Shown here piece after piece: positions 1 through 10,806 of a DNA stretch of 64,000 nucleotides (position 1 is the first letter of the stretch; every line of letters starts with the position of its first letter). The notes beneath the pieces were generated by a model that was not told the DNA's origin, searched no databases, and saw only the letters and a program-made list of their open reading frames with translations. The translations under genes were made by a program, and so were the position numbers. This stretch comes from Odontesthes bonariensis (lineage: Eukaryota; Chordata; Actinopteri; Atheriniformes; Atherinopsidae): contig NC_134528.1 of NCBI RefSeq assembly GCF_027942865.1, positions 10,969,586 through 11,033,585 on the forward strand, read 5' to 3'.

Positions 1-534
1 GAAATGATTGATCACTTTTGAACACATGACAAAGGTTTGTATATCAGCTCTGTGAGGACGTATTGATTTCTCATTTCACAGACCACATGCGTGATAAAAG
101 AAATATCCGATTAAAGGTTTCATAAAAGGTAAATGTTTCACTCTTAAGACCGAGCGGACAGTCTGAAGGGCTGAAATAAAACACCGAAAGCTTCTGAGTC
201 AAAGCTCCTCTGAAAGACTGAGAGGTGGACTTTGAGTTGTCAAAATTAATTAATTAATTGTAAATATAGGCCTATATACACACATATATCCATGAACGCG
301 TTTATACATGCGCACGTATAGAACGTGCAAAAGTTAAAGAAAGGACAGAAAGCTTATAAACGGTGTTTATATTTATGTTTGACTGTTTCAGTGAACTACA
401 GCAACTATTTCCTGTTTTTTATTGGAAGTGTTCTGAAGGAATAAAGGATTCTGACTCAGACGTCAATCTTTTTCTATTGAACAAACTTTTAAGAAAACAC
501 TGAATTAATCATTTATGTGCTTTTGTTCTCACAG
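1..534. other. intron upstream of sialyltransferase exon a
   Basis: No membrane-anchor exon or other coding exon could be recognised. An ATTAATTAATTAATT run sits near 247-260. This is probably intron, because exon a has no in-frame start with a hydrophobic anchor. Confidence 0.5.
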
Positions 535-847
535 CAACTCGCAGGACTCCGAGGAGCTTCTGGACAGGCAGAGCTACACCCACCGGTGGCCCCCCCCACC
601 CGTGACCTCCACCCCTCAGCCCGACAGAGTCACACAGCCTCCATCTCTAACCACTCAAACAGCAGCCAAAGTGCTGAAAACAACTCAAAACAAAGCTGTG
701 GACGTCTCAAAGTCTGGCTCCAGGTCCGACAGCGCGGGCGAGGCCGGCATCAGACGCCCCACAGTGCGACCCACCCGGGGGGCCGGACCCACAGAGCCCC
801 CCTTCATCGGAGACTCCTACATGAGTGAAGACGTCCCCCCACAAACG
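535..847 (+). CDS. st6galnac2: sialyltransferase exon a (stem region)
   Basis: The acceptor is the AG at 533-534 and the donor GT at 848-849 (ACG|GTGAGT). The exon opens at the third base of a codon and closes in phase 0. It encodes about 104 residues rich in Pro, Thr, Ser and Gln, the low-complexity stem expected between membrane anchor and catalytic domain, and ends in SEDVPPQT just before the conserved N-C-S start of the catalytic region. Stem sequence is poorly conserved, so the call rests on splice phase and position. Confidence 0.75.
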
Positions 848-3800
848 GTGAGTCCTTTGTGGTGCAGATATGTGCGCTGAGGTCTGTTCGTCTCCATGAA
901 ATTATGTTTGTTTACAGTTTTATACACACACAGAATTTACTTCACATTCTTGCTGATAAAGTGCTGCCGGTGTCTGAACGTTACCATGACAACGCTGGAG
1001 TCCTCCTGACTACCAGGAAAAAAAAATTGTTGCCATATCACTATTTTTTTCATCTTTCCCAATTGTTTGGGATGCAAAGAGTATATTGCAAATATTTAAA
1101 AAAAAATTTTAAAGTTTTTATTTTAAAGATATCACGTGTCCTCTACAGTGTACATTAGAATTTCATACATGTGAAACTAAACCACGATGACAATCAATAA
1201 ATTCAATGAAAATATCTATTTCAACATAAGACCTGGCAGTCAGTCTCATACTGAAGCCATGCATTGGTAATCTCCAGAGTCCTGAGACTCAATGCCATAG
1301 CCAGAGGATGCCATGATCACTGGCTTATTGTGAAACACTTTCAGTCAGTTGGGTTCGGTTTGGCCCTAACATACTGGCGAACAGGGCAGCGACCAGTAAA
1401 TGGAATCCTTTGCTCATCAATGGACAACTCCCCGGTTCTTGGCAGGCTTAGAGATCCCTGCCTCACTTTCCACAGGAGATCTTTGCTTTTATCCTCATCA
1501 GACACATCAAGGTCATTGACAATCTTAAAGGAATGTCTTAGTTTGTAGAACTGATTTACGGTCGTGGATTATGACCCTATTTGAACTCTGGTGTGTGAGG
1601 CCCAACACATCTGAATGTTTGGATAACCTCGGCTAACCTTTCTTGAGCTTCCTCGTCAGACAACTCGTGATCTGAGTTAGCTGAAACAACCCGCAGTAAA
1701 ATTCTCTCTGCCTCTGTCAGTGAATCCCTTCCATCTTACTTGAAAAAATACAGAACAAAATGGATAAAATAACAACAAATGTCCACTATAGAGGACATTT
1801 TTCAAGAAAATATTGTTAAATTATTTTAGAAAATGACATAACATCTTATAAAAAGGTTAATGTATTATAAAACAACAACATTTTGAGGCATAAATAGCTC
1901 AATGACAATTAATTTGAACTTTTTGTCTTTCCATAAAATGTGCTTGTGGTGATGTCCACCATTTTCTTTGAAGAGGAAGAGGAAGTTCCCAAAGGCCCAC
2001 CCCTGCATATTTGGTATCAAAATAAAATCCTGAATGTCCTCTTTAGAGTATAAAAGGAGTTACTTTAGTAGGGTGAGAGGTAGTCAAGTTTACAAATGTC
2101 CTCTACAAAGGACAAATTTGAGCTACAGGTAGTCAGGTTATCAATATGATGCAGTAAGAATGTTTGAAAGTACACTTTCAGTAGATGTTTTATAGAGTTG
2201 CGCCTCGCCAAATATGTTAATTATCCATTTTTCCTCCTTCTCATAACAGAAAACTGTCTAGTTGTTTGTTCTTGTGATTTTTTTTTCTGGGAGGTGAACT
2301 GTTGAGTCACATATTCATCAAAATCCCAGAAGAACTGAAAGAGTCATTCCAGCCTTATTTCTGCATCACAACCACTTCTGCTGGGTCAAAACGAGGATTT
2401 ACACGCTTATGTTTGGGGGGGGGGGGGGGGGGGGGGGCTTTGTAACTGAGCTCTGTTACAGAGAGGAGTCAGATCTCTCATGATCTTATCTTTTAATTCG
2501 TTACCTGTAAAAATCCAGATAGAAAAATGGGGTGGGGATAAAATCAACATCGTTAAAATGTAATCTTTGTGAAGGTCACATGATCTGGTTCATCATTTGT
2601 GGAGGTCTTGAAATAAAATGAGCATAATTTTGTTCAGGATATGCCCAGCTGCTTTCTTATTGGTCCCCAGCACTGAGGGGAGACTTCAGCTGTGCTCCGA
2701 CTTCCCTCTGAGGGGAAACAGCTGTTGTTGTGGGCCATGAAACCTTCCGCCACCACTGGAACCTTGACTTTCTCTCCTCTTAACTGTGCAGCTCCCTGAT
2801 AAATGTCCGACGAGCCTCTGGAGACGGACACACTGTGCCTGTAGAAGGTAAACTGATAACGACGTGGCTGCGTTTATCTGCTCCCCGCAGAACTGCTCAG
2901 ACAGCATCCAGGGGCGGGTCAAAGATACTGAATTTGGAGGTCGATTTCTGGAGCATATTCCAGTGCTGCAGTGGGCCAAACACGTGACTCAGGAGCAGCA
3001 CCAGCGCCTGAGACAGTATCCAGGGGCCCACGGCTGGGGAGGCATCAACTACAACAGTGAGCGCTCGTTTCTGTACACATTCAACTTTTGCTCTTTTAGT
3101 TTTTATTCCATTCTTTGTTCTTATCTTTCCAGTTTCTTGTCGCTTTTATTAGTTTTTTTTTTCTTTTTGTAAGATCGAAATTCGTTGCCCAACAAATGAA
3201 ACTCCCGATGACTCAGTTTTAGCGGTTCTTTTTTTTTTTTTAAACATACATTTATTGGTTTTTCATGTTAATATAACAACCAACATTTTAAACTTCCAAA
3301 ACATATGGCAGAAAGGAAAATAATAGCTAAATGATTAAAAAAGATACAATAAACCGCAGTAATTAGACAGCAAATTACTGTGCAATGAATATGAAATAAT
3401 GAAAATAATAAAAATAAATAAGTAAATAAACGCATATAAATAATAATAAATTAAAAAAGTATTCAAAATGTAGGTTACAGCTTGCACTCCCAACGTTTTA
3501 GCGGTTCTTTGATTTAATTAATTAAATTTAATGTCACAGCGGGAGAAACGCATGTTTGTGTTGTAGCATCAGCGAAGGCTCGGCCCTGTTTAATTTCCCA
3601 ATAAATTGCTTGTCTTTAACGTGATTAAACACGTTAAACAGGCTCGGTTTCTCACACCTGTTTGCTGATGTGTGAACAAACTGTTCGCCTGATTTAAGCC
3701 TTCAGTTTAGCTCAAGCTGAACACTCAGCTGCTTTAGAAATGAAAAAGTAGAGTTTTTATGTCGGGGCCGGTTCACTTCTTTCAAATGGCTTCTTCTGGT

Positions 3801-6800
3801 CACAGTTCTCCCAGTGACGCCCTTACTGCCAGTGTGTTGTGTATCACTGTGGCCTTGTTTTACTCCGGAGGTACATTCAGGGACCTCTGTTGCATTTCAG
3901 ATACCTAAGAAGTGGAGAGCCAAACTCAAATTACATCGTTTTCTATTTCTGTTGGACGTACAAAGTTAGAAGAACATGGACGCCTTCAGGTTGGAGGTTG
4001 CTTTGCGATTTAAAAGAACAACTCTGATCAACATTTATGTTGTTCAGTTAACAAATGAGCAACAATTTTGACAAGAGAACCATTAAATTAGATCATGAAC
4101 AATAAAAAAGATGCTGTGTTGACTGTGTAAGCTGCTGTTTTTGGGTTGTGACTGAAAAGCTTGACTGAGATGACTAAAGATGAATCTAGAATTCAGTTCT
4201 TGTTCCCAAAGCTCTGCTTCCTGAGCTCACAACAGTGTGAACTCGTTGCTGTCCCACTGCTGAAATGCTGCAGTACAGAAACGCTCCTCTAGCTTGGTCT
4301 GATCGGCTTTTTAATGAAGCTGTAAATGTGTGTAAATTCCTTTTTTTAACACTTACAGCGTCCTAATCTGGGTTTTGCTGCTGATGCACAAGATGTAAAT
4401 GTACTTTATTTATACAGCCCTTTACAAACAATCCTTACTATGTACCAAAGTGCTTTACAGCAGGTAATAAATAAAGAGAAGAATAAGTAAAAACAATAAA
4501 AGAACTGTGAAAGCAATAAAATACAACAAAATCGATTAAGATAAAAGTGCCATCATACATAAGATGAGCAACATTTGTCTCTAAAAGATGATCTTATGTG
4601 AAATGTTAACAACAAATTTGTCATTTAGTTCAACAGGTGCTCATTTGTGATTATTTAAATGATTTAAATATTATTTATATTCAAGTTTTATTCAGGAATC
4701 TGATCCATATGAGCATGAAATCAAGCGATGGTGACTGCTTGTGGCGAACAAATGTTGTGTAATAATTCAGCTAATCAGACGCAGCTGTTTGGTTTCCTGT
4801 TCCAAATGAATTGGCTATAAATCTCTGTCTGGATCTCCAAATGTATCACAACTGCTTTTGATTAATTTTACAGCAGAATTTCACGAGAAATGACAAAATG
4901 TGTCGACTTGTTTTGGGTGTTCATTCTGAGAACAGACGGCAGACACGGTTGACTTAAGCGTGGTCATCACAGCGAGGTTGGAGCCGATGCTGGCCTGCGT
5001 CGGTCCTCCGGGACAGAAGAAGCTGATCATTCTGGGATGATTTGATGGTGGAACTGTGGGTCTCATCTCAGCTTCCTGTCCTGTTCCCACACACGTATCC
5101 TCTGGGATTTTCTTTCTCTTCTAATCACAAAGATTTGAATCTGTGGGCAAATGCACACTTCCTAAGGCACAAAAATAACTGCACGACTCCGGGGTTTATT
5201 TATTTATTTGTGGAAATTAAATCTCATTCAGGTTAATTTTGTATTTGTGCTTTCAGCTCTGGTGGAAACGCTCTCTGTTCTCAACTCGTCTGCGAACCGG
5301 CAGATGTTGAACGACTGGGAGGCTCGCTGGAATAAATCGGCGTGCAGCCGCTGCGCTGTGGTGGGGAACGGAGGGATCCTGAAGGACTCGCAGAAAGGGA
5401 AGGAGATCGACGGCCATCACTATGTCTTCAGGTAGATTCTGCGTTTTCATAAACCTTTCAAATGTGAATTTATCCACGTTCAGAGCAACGGCTGATAAAT
5501 GTCAGGTAGGGCGGGTGGGTGCGGGGAAGGATGCGGATGCAGATTCTTGAAAAACAAAACTTGATTTACTTTCAAAAACAGGTTTTAACAAAAAGCGCGG
5601 CTGAGCCGGATACCAAAAACTGAACTGTGACAAAAACAAAACATGACGATGGCTGTGTTCGAAACCGCATACTTCTCCTACTACTCATACTAAGTTTTTG
5701 AGTTAGTATGTGAGTTTGAATAAGCAAGAAGTTCCCGGATGCATACTAGATTCTCCGAAATGTTGGGTATACATCATGAGGTCACTACTCATACTCAAAC
5801 TACCCAAGATGCAACGTAACGTGACGTCGCCGATCGTCATTTCCTGACAAAACGGCAGTTTCAAGCTAGCTACAACGAGGGTAGGTTCACTTCCTGTTTT
5901 CAAAACAAAAGCACCAATTGTATCGTAATGGCTTTCCCTGTGATAAAAGGCAACGGGTATTTTATTTTGTGAAAATAACCGGAAGTGCGTTGCTCACTGC
6001 GGCTAGCTTTAGTAGAGCCGAATTCGTGGGAACAAAATTGTAAATAGCCGGTATTTTGTCAGGTTTTCAACACGTTGGCGATCTAAACGACTACTTTCTC
6101 ACCTGAAAATGTTTCAAATGTTGCTAAAGTTTACAGAGTTTAGAGCTTAAGAGAAGTCACCTTCAGGCCGGCTGATTTCGGCTCGGGCAGGAGCGAAATG
6201 CATTGTGGGTAAACGCACTGCATACTGTCTGATCGATGAGTGTGGAAGTATGTAGTTTGTAGTTTGTAACACAGCATTCGGCTTGGAATACTAACAGATA
6301 CTTAACTTCATTGTGAGGATCTGGCTATGAGCATGGACAAACCGGGAGACTAAATACTGTGGAGGGTGAAGGAAGTGAAGCTGATGGCAGGAGAAACACT
6401 GAGGAAAAAGGTGGCATAGCATGACAAAACTAAATACAAGACCTGAACCTAAAACTTAACAAAACTAAGACATGAGAAAACTAAAACATGGTAAAACTAA
6501 GAACTTAAACGGAAACTAAAAACGTGGCAAAAAACCCACAGACATGACAATAAAGTCAACAAAGGATTTTTAGAAAGGAGAAAATAAACGATGGCCGCTG
6601 TGTTCAGCTGTGTAAGAAGGACCATAAATCAATACAAAATTGCGATCTTTAATTTAATTTTAGAGCTCCTAAAGCATGTAATTCCTTTAAAATCATCCCT
6701 TTTATTGTCATACATGCTGAAGACAACAGGAGCTTTTAACTGAGTTTGTTTTCAGTTGCTTTGGCCCTGGGGGCCACAAACAGCCGCTGACTCTGGCTCT

Positions 6801-9800
6801 GCTTTCTGTCCAAACAGCCAAACTAAAGCAACAACAAGCTGCTGTTCGCTCCGACTCGTGTGTGTGTTTGCTGTCTCGACTGAACTTTGTGTTTGTCTGT
6901 GGACTCTTGTGATGTTCAGGACCAACGGGGCGATCATTAAGGACTTTGAGCAGGACGTGGGGTCTCGGACCACCCACTACACATTCTCCACAAACACGCT
7001 GATGAACTCCATGCGGAGCTACGCGGGCGCCGGCTACAGAGGACCTCCTGTGTCCAAGGTGAGGACAGAGAACTGCAGGTCTGACCTCACTGAAAGGGGA
7101 AATAAAGATGGGCTCACATCCAGCTCTGCTGATCCCTGACAGGAAACCAGATACATTTTCCTGCCTGATCACGACCGGGATTATCTGCTGATGAAGGCGG
7201 CGGCGACGCACACCCCAGTGGCACGAGGGCCTGAGCGCAACAAAGAGTAAGCAACACCTCACAGGCGGCAGCTGGGCCCAAAATAATGTTATTTTTATGT
7301 TCTTCTGTGTTCAGTTTAGAGCCGGCATCATGGCTCAGAGGCTGGGTTCATGCTGCAGCTTCTGCCCAAGAGAGGAAGGCGACATTTACGTTGCTCCAGT
7401 GAAAACATCGATGAGATGCAGGCCTCTGAGCTGGATGCTGATAACACTCCAGATTGTCCCTTTCCTCTTTAAAGGATCATTTCAGAGATTTATTTTTTTA
7501 AGAGGAGTTGTAGGAAGCAGTCGGTTTGTGACGGTGATCAGAACGCTCTCAGTTTGGAGAAGCTGACAGGGGAGCTAAAGCTAAAAGCTACTCAGAACGA
7601 GGCCACCAACAGTGTGTTCAACATCATGCTCAGTCTACATTATATCAGGGAAATGGCTCACAGTATGACGTAAGGCGTTCTTGATTCATTGAAATTAAAG
7701 GGGTAGTTCGCCTCTTTTGACATGAAGCTGTATGTCATCCTATATTAACAATATCATTTATGAACATCTTCTTACCCCCTGCTGCATCCTGTGAGCCGAG
7801 TTCCAGCCGAGTTTTGGCGTTGGGCCACAAAAATAAAGCGTTTTGCTTCTGAAAACAATATGCCTTCAACAGAGTAATACATTTGCATCACAAAATCGTT
7901 CTCCAGGAAAAAGTCAGACCTCACAATCGCTTGGCGCCATTTTCTCTCCCTTCGTATCACTGCCTGCCGCGCCTGTTACGGTGTTTGTTGCTCGGTCTGC
8001 ACAGCAGGCAGTGATACGAAGGGAGAGAAAATAGGGCCAAGCGATTGTGAGGTCTGACTTTTTCTGGATGAATGATTTTGTGATGCAAATGTATTACTCT
8101 TTTGAACGCATATTGTTTCGAGAAGCAAAACGCTTTATTTTTTAAACCCCAGCCAACTAGCCGGACTACCTTCATCAACACCAAAACGAGGCTGGAACTC
8201 GGCTCACAGGACGCAGCAGGGGGTAAGAAAATGTTCATAAATGATGTTGCTAATATGGGATGTCATACAGCTTCATGTCAAAAGAGGCGAACTATCCCTT
8301 TAACACGATTTGACAACGCGTACAGAGAAATGGAAGCACGTATTTTGCTAAAAGCTACGATTGACTTTGCAAAATCTCCCTGACAGAACACTGACAATTC
8401 AGTAAAAGATCTTCATGAGCATTTGTTTCCCATTTATGCGGGTTTAATGTGGATCCAACTCTACCCAGTGTATGGGGGGGGGGGGGTACTAACCCTGATT
8501 ACACCATAAAAATCTCAGATTCTGATCCGTCAGACTCACCTCAGTCCATCTTAAACGACCTTGGCCCCAGAGGTCAGACGCATCTCTGCATTGCGTTCCC
8601 ATGTTTTTTCTTTGCACGATAGCTTTGACTTTAGTACACAATCTGAGGAGTCTGGTGTTTTTCTCGCTGTGTGCCGAGCATGTATGCACAGCTGTGTTCC
8701 TGCGTAACAGCACAGCACAACACAGGAAGAGTTTAAACCTCACTGTGTCAGACGGCCGTCTCCACCACGTCCACCTTTACACATTCTCTGCCTTCTGGAT
8801 TCTGTTTACAAAATGAACGACTGTTTGATTTTCTGCTCATCTTTACAGACGGTAAAACAGCATTTCTAACCTGTAAGTGCCGGTTAGTTGTGTCATTGTG
8901 CAATGTTTTCTCTCGCAGTCCATCGAGGTACTTTGGAGAGGACGTGTCAGCAGAAAAGTTGAAGATGTACCACCCTGATTTCATCCGGTACCTCAGAAAC
9001 AGGTGAGCGGATTCTTATCAGAGCAGGCAAACTGAATTAAATGAAAAAGGGGAACTCTCATTTCAAACGGCTCAAAATGACAGTGAAAGAGAAGAAGCTG
9101 AAACCACAGTGAGCTGTGGAGGGAAGTTCCCACACAGTGCCACTTAAAGGGATAGTTCGCCTCTTTTGACATGAAGCTGTATGACATCCCATATCAGCAA
9201 CATCATTTATGAACATGTTCTTACCCCCTGCTGCGTCCTGTGAGCCGAGTTCCAGCCTAGTTTTGGTGTTGATGAAGGTAGTCCGGCTAGTTGGCTGGGG
9301 TTTAAAAAATAAAGCGTTTTGCTTCTCAAAATATATGCGTTTGTTAAAATTGGCTTTGTTAAATGCTGTACTTTTCCACGATGGACACGATATATGACCT
9401 TAACTGATCCTGGAATGGGGACACAAAACAATTATCCTGGGAAAGCAGGTGCAAGGTTCACACACACATTATTTGGCTTATTCAGAGAATATCACGAAGC
9501 ATGTTGAACCTACTCATGTCCAATCATATTTGGTCGACAATGAGTCCAACCTATGTGAAACAATGAGGCATATAAATACAAAATGTTACTGGAAATCGAG
9601 GCTCTGTCTGACGGCTTTCCTGCAAGAGGTCTGTCATACTGGGTCCAGCGCTGATATACTCCATTTGTTACCACAAATAAAGACTTCATTTAACTTGAGA
9701 TTACTCCGGCTTGTTCTTGAGCTTCCAATGAAAGAATCGAGCTAACAGTTTTAAAAGAGTAATACATCTGCATCACAAAATCGTTCTCCAGGAAAAAGTC

Positions 9801-10806
9801 AGACCTTACAATCGCTTGGCCCTATTTTCTCTCCCTTCGTGTCACTGCCTGCTGTGTAGACCGCGCAGACCGAAGCGCAGGGCAAACGATTGTGAGGTCT
9901 GACTTTTTCTGGATGAACGATTTTGTGATGCAAATGTATTACTCTTTTGAACGCATATTGTTGCCCCAGCCAACTAGCCGGACTACCTTCGTCAACACCA
10001 AAACTCAGCTGGAACTCGGCTCACAGGACGCAGCAGGGGGTAAGAAAATGTTCATAAATGATGTTGCTGATATGGGATGTCATACAGCTTCATGAACTAT
10101 CCCTTTAAAATAAGGCTAATGCAATGATTAATGTGAGCCATGAGTTTTTGACATCACAGAAAATGTGTTATCTACCCTGCCCAACATAGTCTGACCAAGT
10201 GTAACTGTCATTTCTGATTTCTTGTTTCAGGTTTCTTCGGTCTAATGCTTTGAAAACCAAATATAAGGACATTTACCGTCCATCAACAGGTGCTGTGATG
10301 CTGCTGGCTGCTCTGCACACCTGTGATCAGGTAGGCTTAGGTTTTCCCCGTGATGTGTTGTGATATCAATCAGACGAGACTGCACTTGCCTGATTGCTTG
10401 AGAATGTTGTTGATTCTCAGAGGGAGTCTGTTGATGGTGATTTGACAGTTATGTAGAAATTCTCCGTGTCTCTAAAAAAAATCACTGCACAGTAAAAACC
10501 TGTTTTTCAACCTCTGCAGTGAGAATCTAAGAGGGTGACAAGTCAAAACATGAAGTTGACAGTTGTGAGAATGTCAGAATTTGACAGTTTGTGGTTTTCT
10601 TTTTTTTTTTTTTTTTTTTTACTTGGCTGCTGAAGGTGAGTGCCTACGGTTTCATGACTCCAGATTACAAGAACTACTCTGACCACTACTACGACAGCAA
10701 CTACCACCCAGTGGGCTTCTTCATCAACCATGACCTGCGCTTGGAAATGAATCTGTGGCAGCAGCTGCACCAGGCGGGCCTCATACGGCTCTACATGCGC
10801 CACTAA
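535..10806 (+). CDS. st6galnac2: ST6GalNAc I/II-type sialyltransferase, 8 exons, 5' partial
   Basis: Golgi type II membrane glycosyltransferase expected to transfer sialic acid in alpha-2,6 linkage onto the GalNAc of mucin-type O-glycans (family knowledge). Exons 535-847, 2891-3056, 5257-5431, 6920-7058, 7143-7246, 8919-9002, 10231-10330 and 10636-10806 all have AG/GT borders, and their codon phases join without conflict to give 416 residues and a TAA stop. Visible in order: a Pro/Thr/Ser-rich stem; sialylmotif L ([13 protein letters not shown]...[10 protein letters not shown]); sialylmotif S ([19 protein letters not shown]); motif III (HYYD); motif VS (H-x4-E in NHDLRLEM). The cytoplasmic tail and signal anchor are not in the window. 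The family is clear. Paralogue 1 versus 2 is less so; the IPVL and HTCDQVSAYGF stretches look closer to ST6GALNAC2, so the symbol is provisional. Confidence 0.9.
1138..2113. repeat. recurrent GTCCTCT / AGAGGAC motifs around the piggyBac fragment
   Basis: GTCCTCT occurs at 1138-1144, 2036-2042 and 2098-2104. Palindromic forms GTCCACTATAGAGGAC (1781-1796) and GTCCTCTACAAAGGAC (2098-2113) lie to the right of the transposase remnant. They may be terminal or subterminal repeats of the parent element, but no intact TTAA-flanked end was found. Confidence 0.4.
1340..1740 (-). pseudogene. piggyBac-type transposase fragment, frameshifted
   Basis: Read on the minus strand, about 1741 down to 1580 gives an acidic leader ([26 protein letters not shown]). 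About 1555 down to 1345 gives LRHSFKIVN...[20 protein letters not shown] and KPNPT, the piggyBac segment around the first catalytic Asp (the D of SIDEQ). A TGA then interrupts, and a shifted frame resumes with VIMASS near 1310. The rest of the transposase is missing. It sits in a sialyltransferase intron, antisense to the gene. Confidence 0.72.
2415..2437 (+). repeat. 23-base G homopolymer
   Basis: An uninterrupted run of 23 G lies in the intron between exons a and b. A shorter G run (about 12) lies near 8475-8486 in a later intron. Confidence 0.95.
2891..3056 (+). CDS. st6galnac2: sialyltransferase exon b
   Basis: Acceptor CCCCGCAG ends at 2890 and donor GTGAGC starts at 3057; phase 0 in, phase 1 out. 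It encodes the start of the conserved domain, including [13 protein letters not shown] and [11 protein letters not shown], patterns typical of the ST6GalNAc I/II group upstream of sialylmotif L. Confidence 0.85.
3057..5256. other. large intron with A/T-rich retroelement tail
   Basis: Intron between exons b and c. At about 4400-4560 it holds a minus-strand LINE/SINE-like 3' end (ACTTTATTTATACAGCCC ... AAGTGCTTTACAG), and at 3225-3480 an A/T-rich stretch. No coding exon was recognised. Confidence 0.5.
5257..5431 (+). CDS. st6galnac2: sialyltransferase exon c (sialylmotif L)
   Basis: Acceptor TTTCAG ends at 5256 and donor GTAGAT starts at 5432. It encodes LSVLNSSAN and then sialylmotif [17 protein letters not shown] through [10 protein letters not shown], the donor-substrate (CMP-sialic acid) binding region. 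Family members usually read H-D-Y-V-F-R here, so the second H is unusual. The last codon is split AG|G. Confidence 0.92.
5652..6275. mobile_element. MITE with imperfect terminal inverted repeats
   Basis: The left end starts GCTGTGTTCGAAAC...TACTTC. The right end is the complement of GCTGTGTTACAAAC...TACTTC. There is no coding capacity. The right half (about 6027-6240) is shared with a second element near 40573-40812. The form suggests a hAT-like MITE, but no matching target duplication was seen. Confidence 0.6.
6920..7058 (+). CDS. st6galnac2: sialyltransferase exon d
   Basis: Acceptor GATGTTCAG ends at 6919 and donor GTGAGG starts at 7059. It continues motif L with [20 protein letters not shown] and ends GPPVSK in phase 0. 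The FEQDVGSRT segment is characteristic of the GalNAc alpha-2,6-sialyltransferase group. Confidence 0.9.
7143..7246 (+). CDS. st6galnac2: sialyltransferase exon e
   Basis: Acceptor CTGACAG ends at 7142 and donor GTAAGC starts at 7247. It encodes [20 protein letters not shown] onward, conserved in the family, and leaves two bases (GA) that join exon f as a GAT codon. Confidence 0.88.
7699..8299. mobile_element. TTAA-flanked long palindromic element, copy 1
   Basis: Two arms of about 270 bp are inverted relative to each other around a short core (about 7957-8012). The left end begins AGGGGTAGTTCGCCTCTTTT and the right end is its near-complement. TTAA flanks both sides (7695-7698 and 8300-8303), the target duplication used by piggyBac-type elements. 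It encodes no transposase and is a foldback/MITE type element. A transcript would form a hairpin several hundred bases long. Confidence 0.85.
8919..9002 (+). CDS. st6galnac2: sialyltransferase exon f
   Basis: Acceptor CTCGCAG ends at 8918 and donor GTGAGC starts at 9003. It encodes [19 protein letters not shown], a conserved stretch leading to sialylmotif S. This 84-bp exon lies between two long palindromic insertions, in the introns on either side. Confidence 0.9.
9148..10104. mobile_element. TTAA-flanked long palindromic element, copy 2, with LTR insert
   Basis: Same arms as the 7699-8299 copy, flanked by TTAA at 9144-9147 and 10105-10108. A solo LTR (9342-9747) interrupts the left arm. 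Removing it restores the arm sequence found in the other copies. Confidence 0.85.
9342..9747 (+). mobile_element. solo LTR (TGTTA...TAACA family), copy 1
   Basis: It starts TGTTAAAATTGGCTTTG and ends GAGCTAACA. Inside are a TATA-like ATATAAATA and an AATAAA followed by CTTCATTT, so promoter and poly(A) signals lie in the expected order. Related copies are at 38492-38903 and, inverted, 60017-60412. No internal retroelement region adjoins it. The flanks (GCGTT and GTTTT) are only a weak match for a target duplication. Confidence 0.75.
10231..10330 (+). CDS. st6galnac2: sialyltransferase exon g (sialylmotif S)
   Basis: Acceptor TTGTTTCAG ends at 10230 and donor GTAGGC starts at 10331. It encodes sialylmotif S ([20 protein letters not shown]), which helps bind donor and acceptor; its Cys is expected to pair with the motif L Cys (family knowledge). 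Confidence 0.93.
10636..10806 (+). CDS. st6galnac2: sialyltransferase terminal exon (motifs III and VS)
   Basis: The acceptor follows a run of about 20 T (around 10600-10620) and TGCTGAAG; the exon starts at 10636 in phase 0 with VSAYGF. It carries motif III (S-D-H-Y-Y-D) and motif VS (H-D-L-R-L-E, with the catalytic His and Glu four residues apart) and ends [13 protein letters not shown] at 10804-10806. A possible poly(A) signal ATTAAA lies near 10883. Confidence 0.92.
   Translation: MSAYGFMTPDYKNYSDHYYDSNYHPVGFFINHDLRLEMNLWQQLHQAGLIRLYMRH

Noticed and set aside
6708..7262. Antisense 184-codon ORF over the sialyltransferase
   Set aside because: It overlaps two well-supported exons on the opposite strand, has no recognisable pattern and is a shadow frame.
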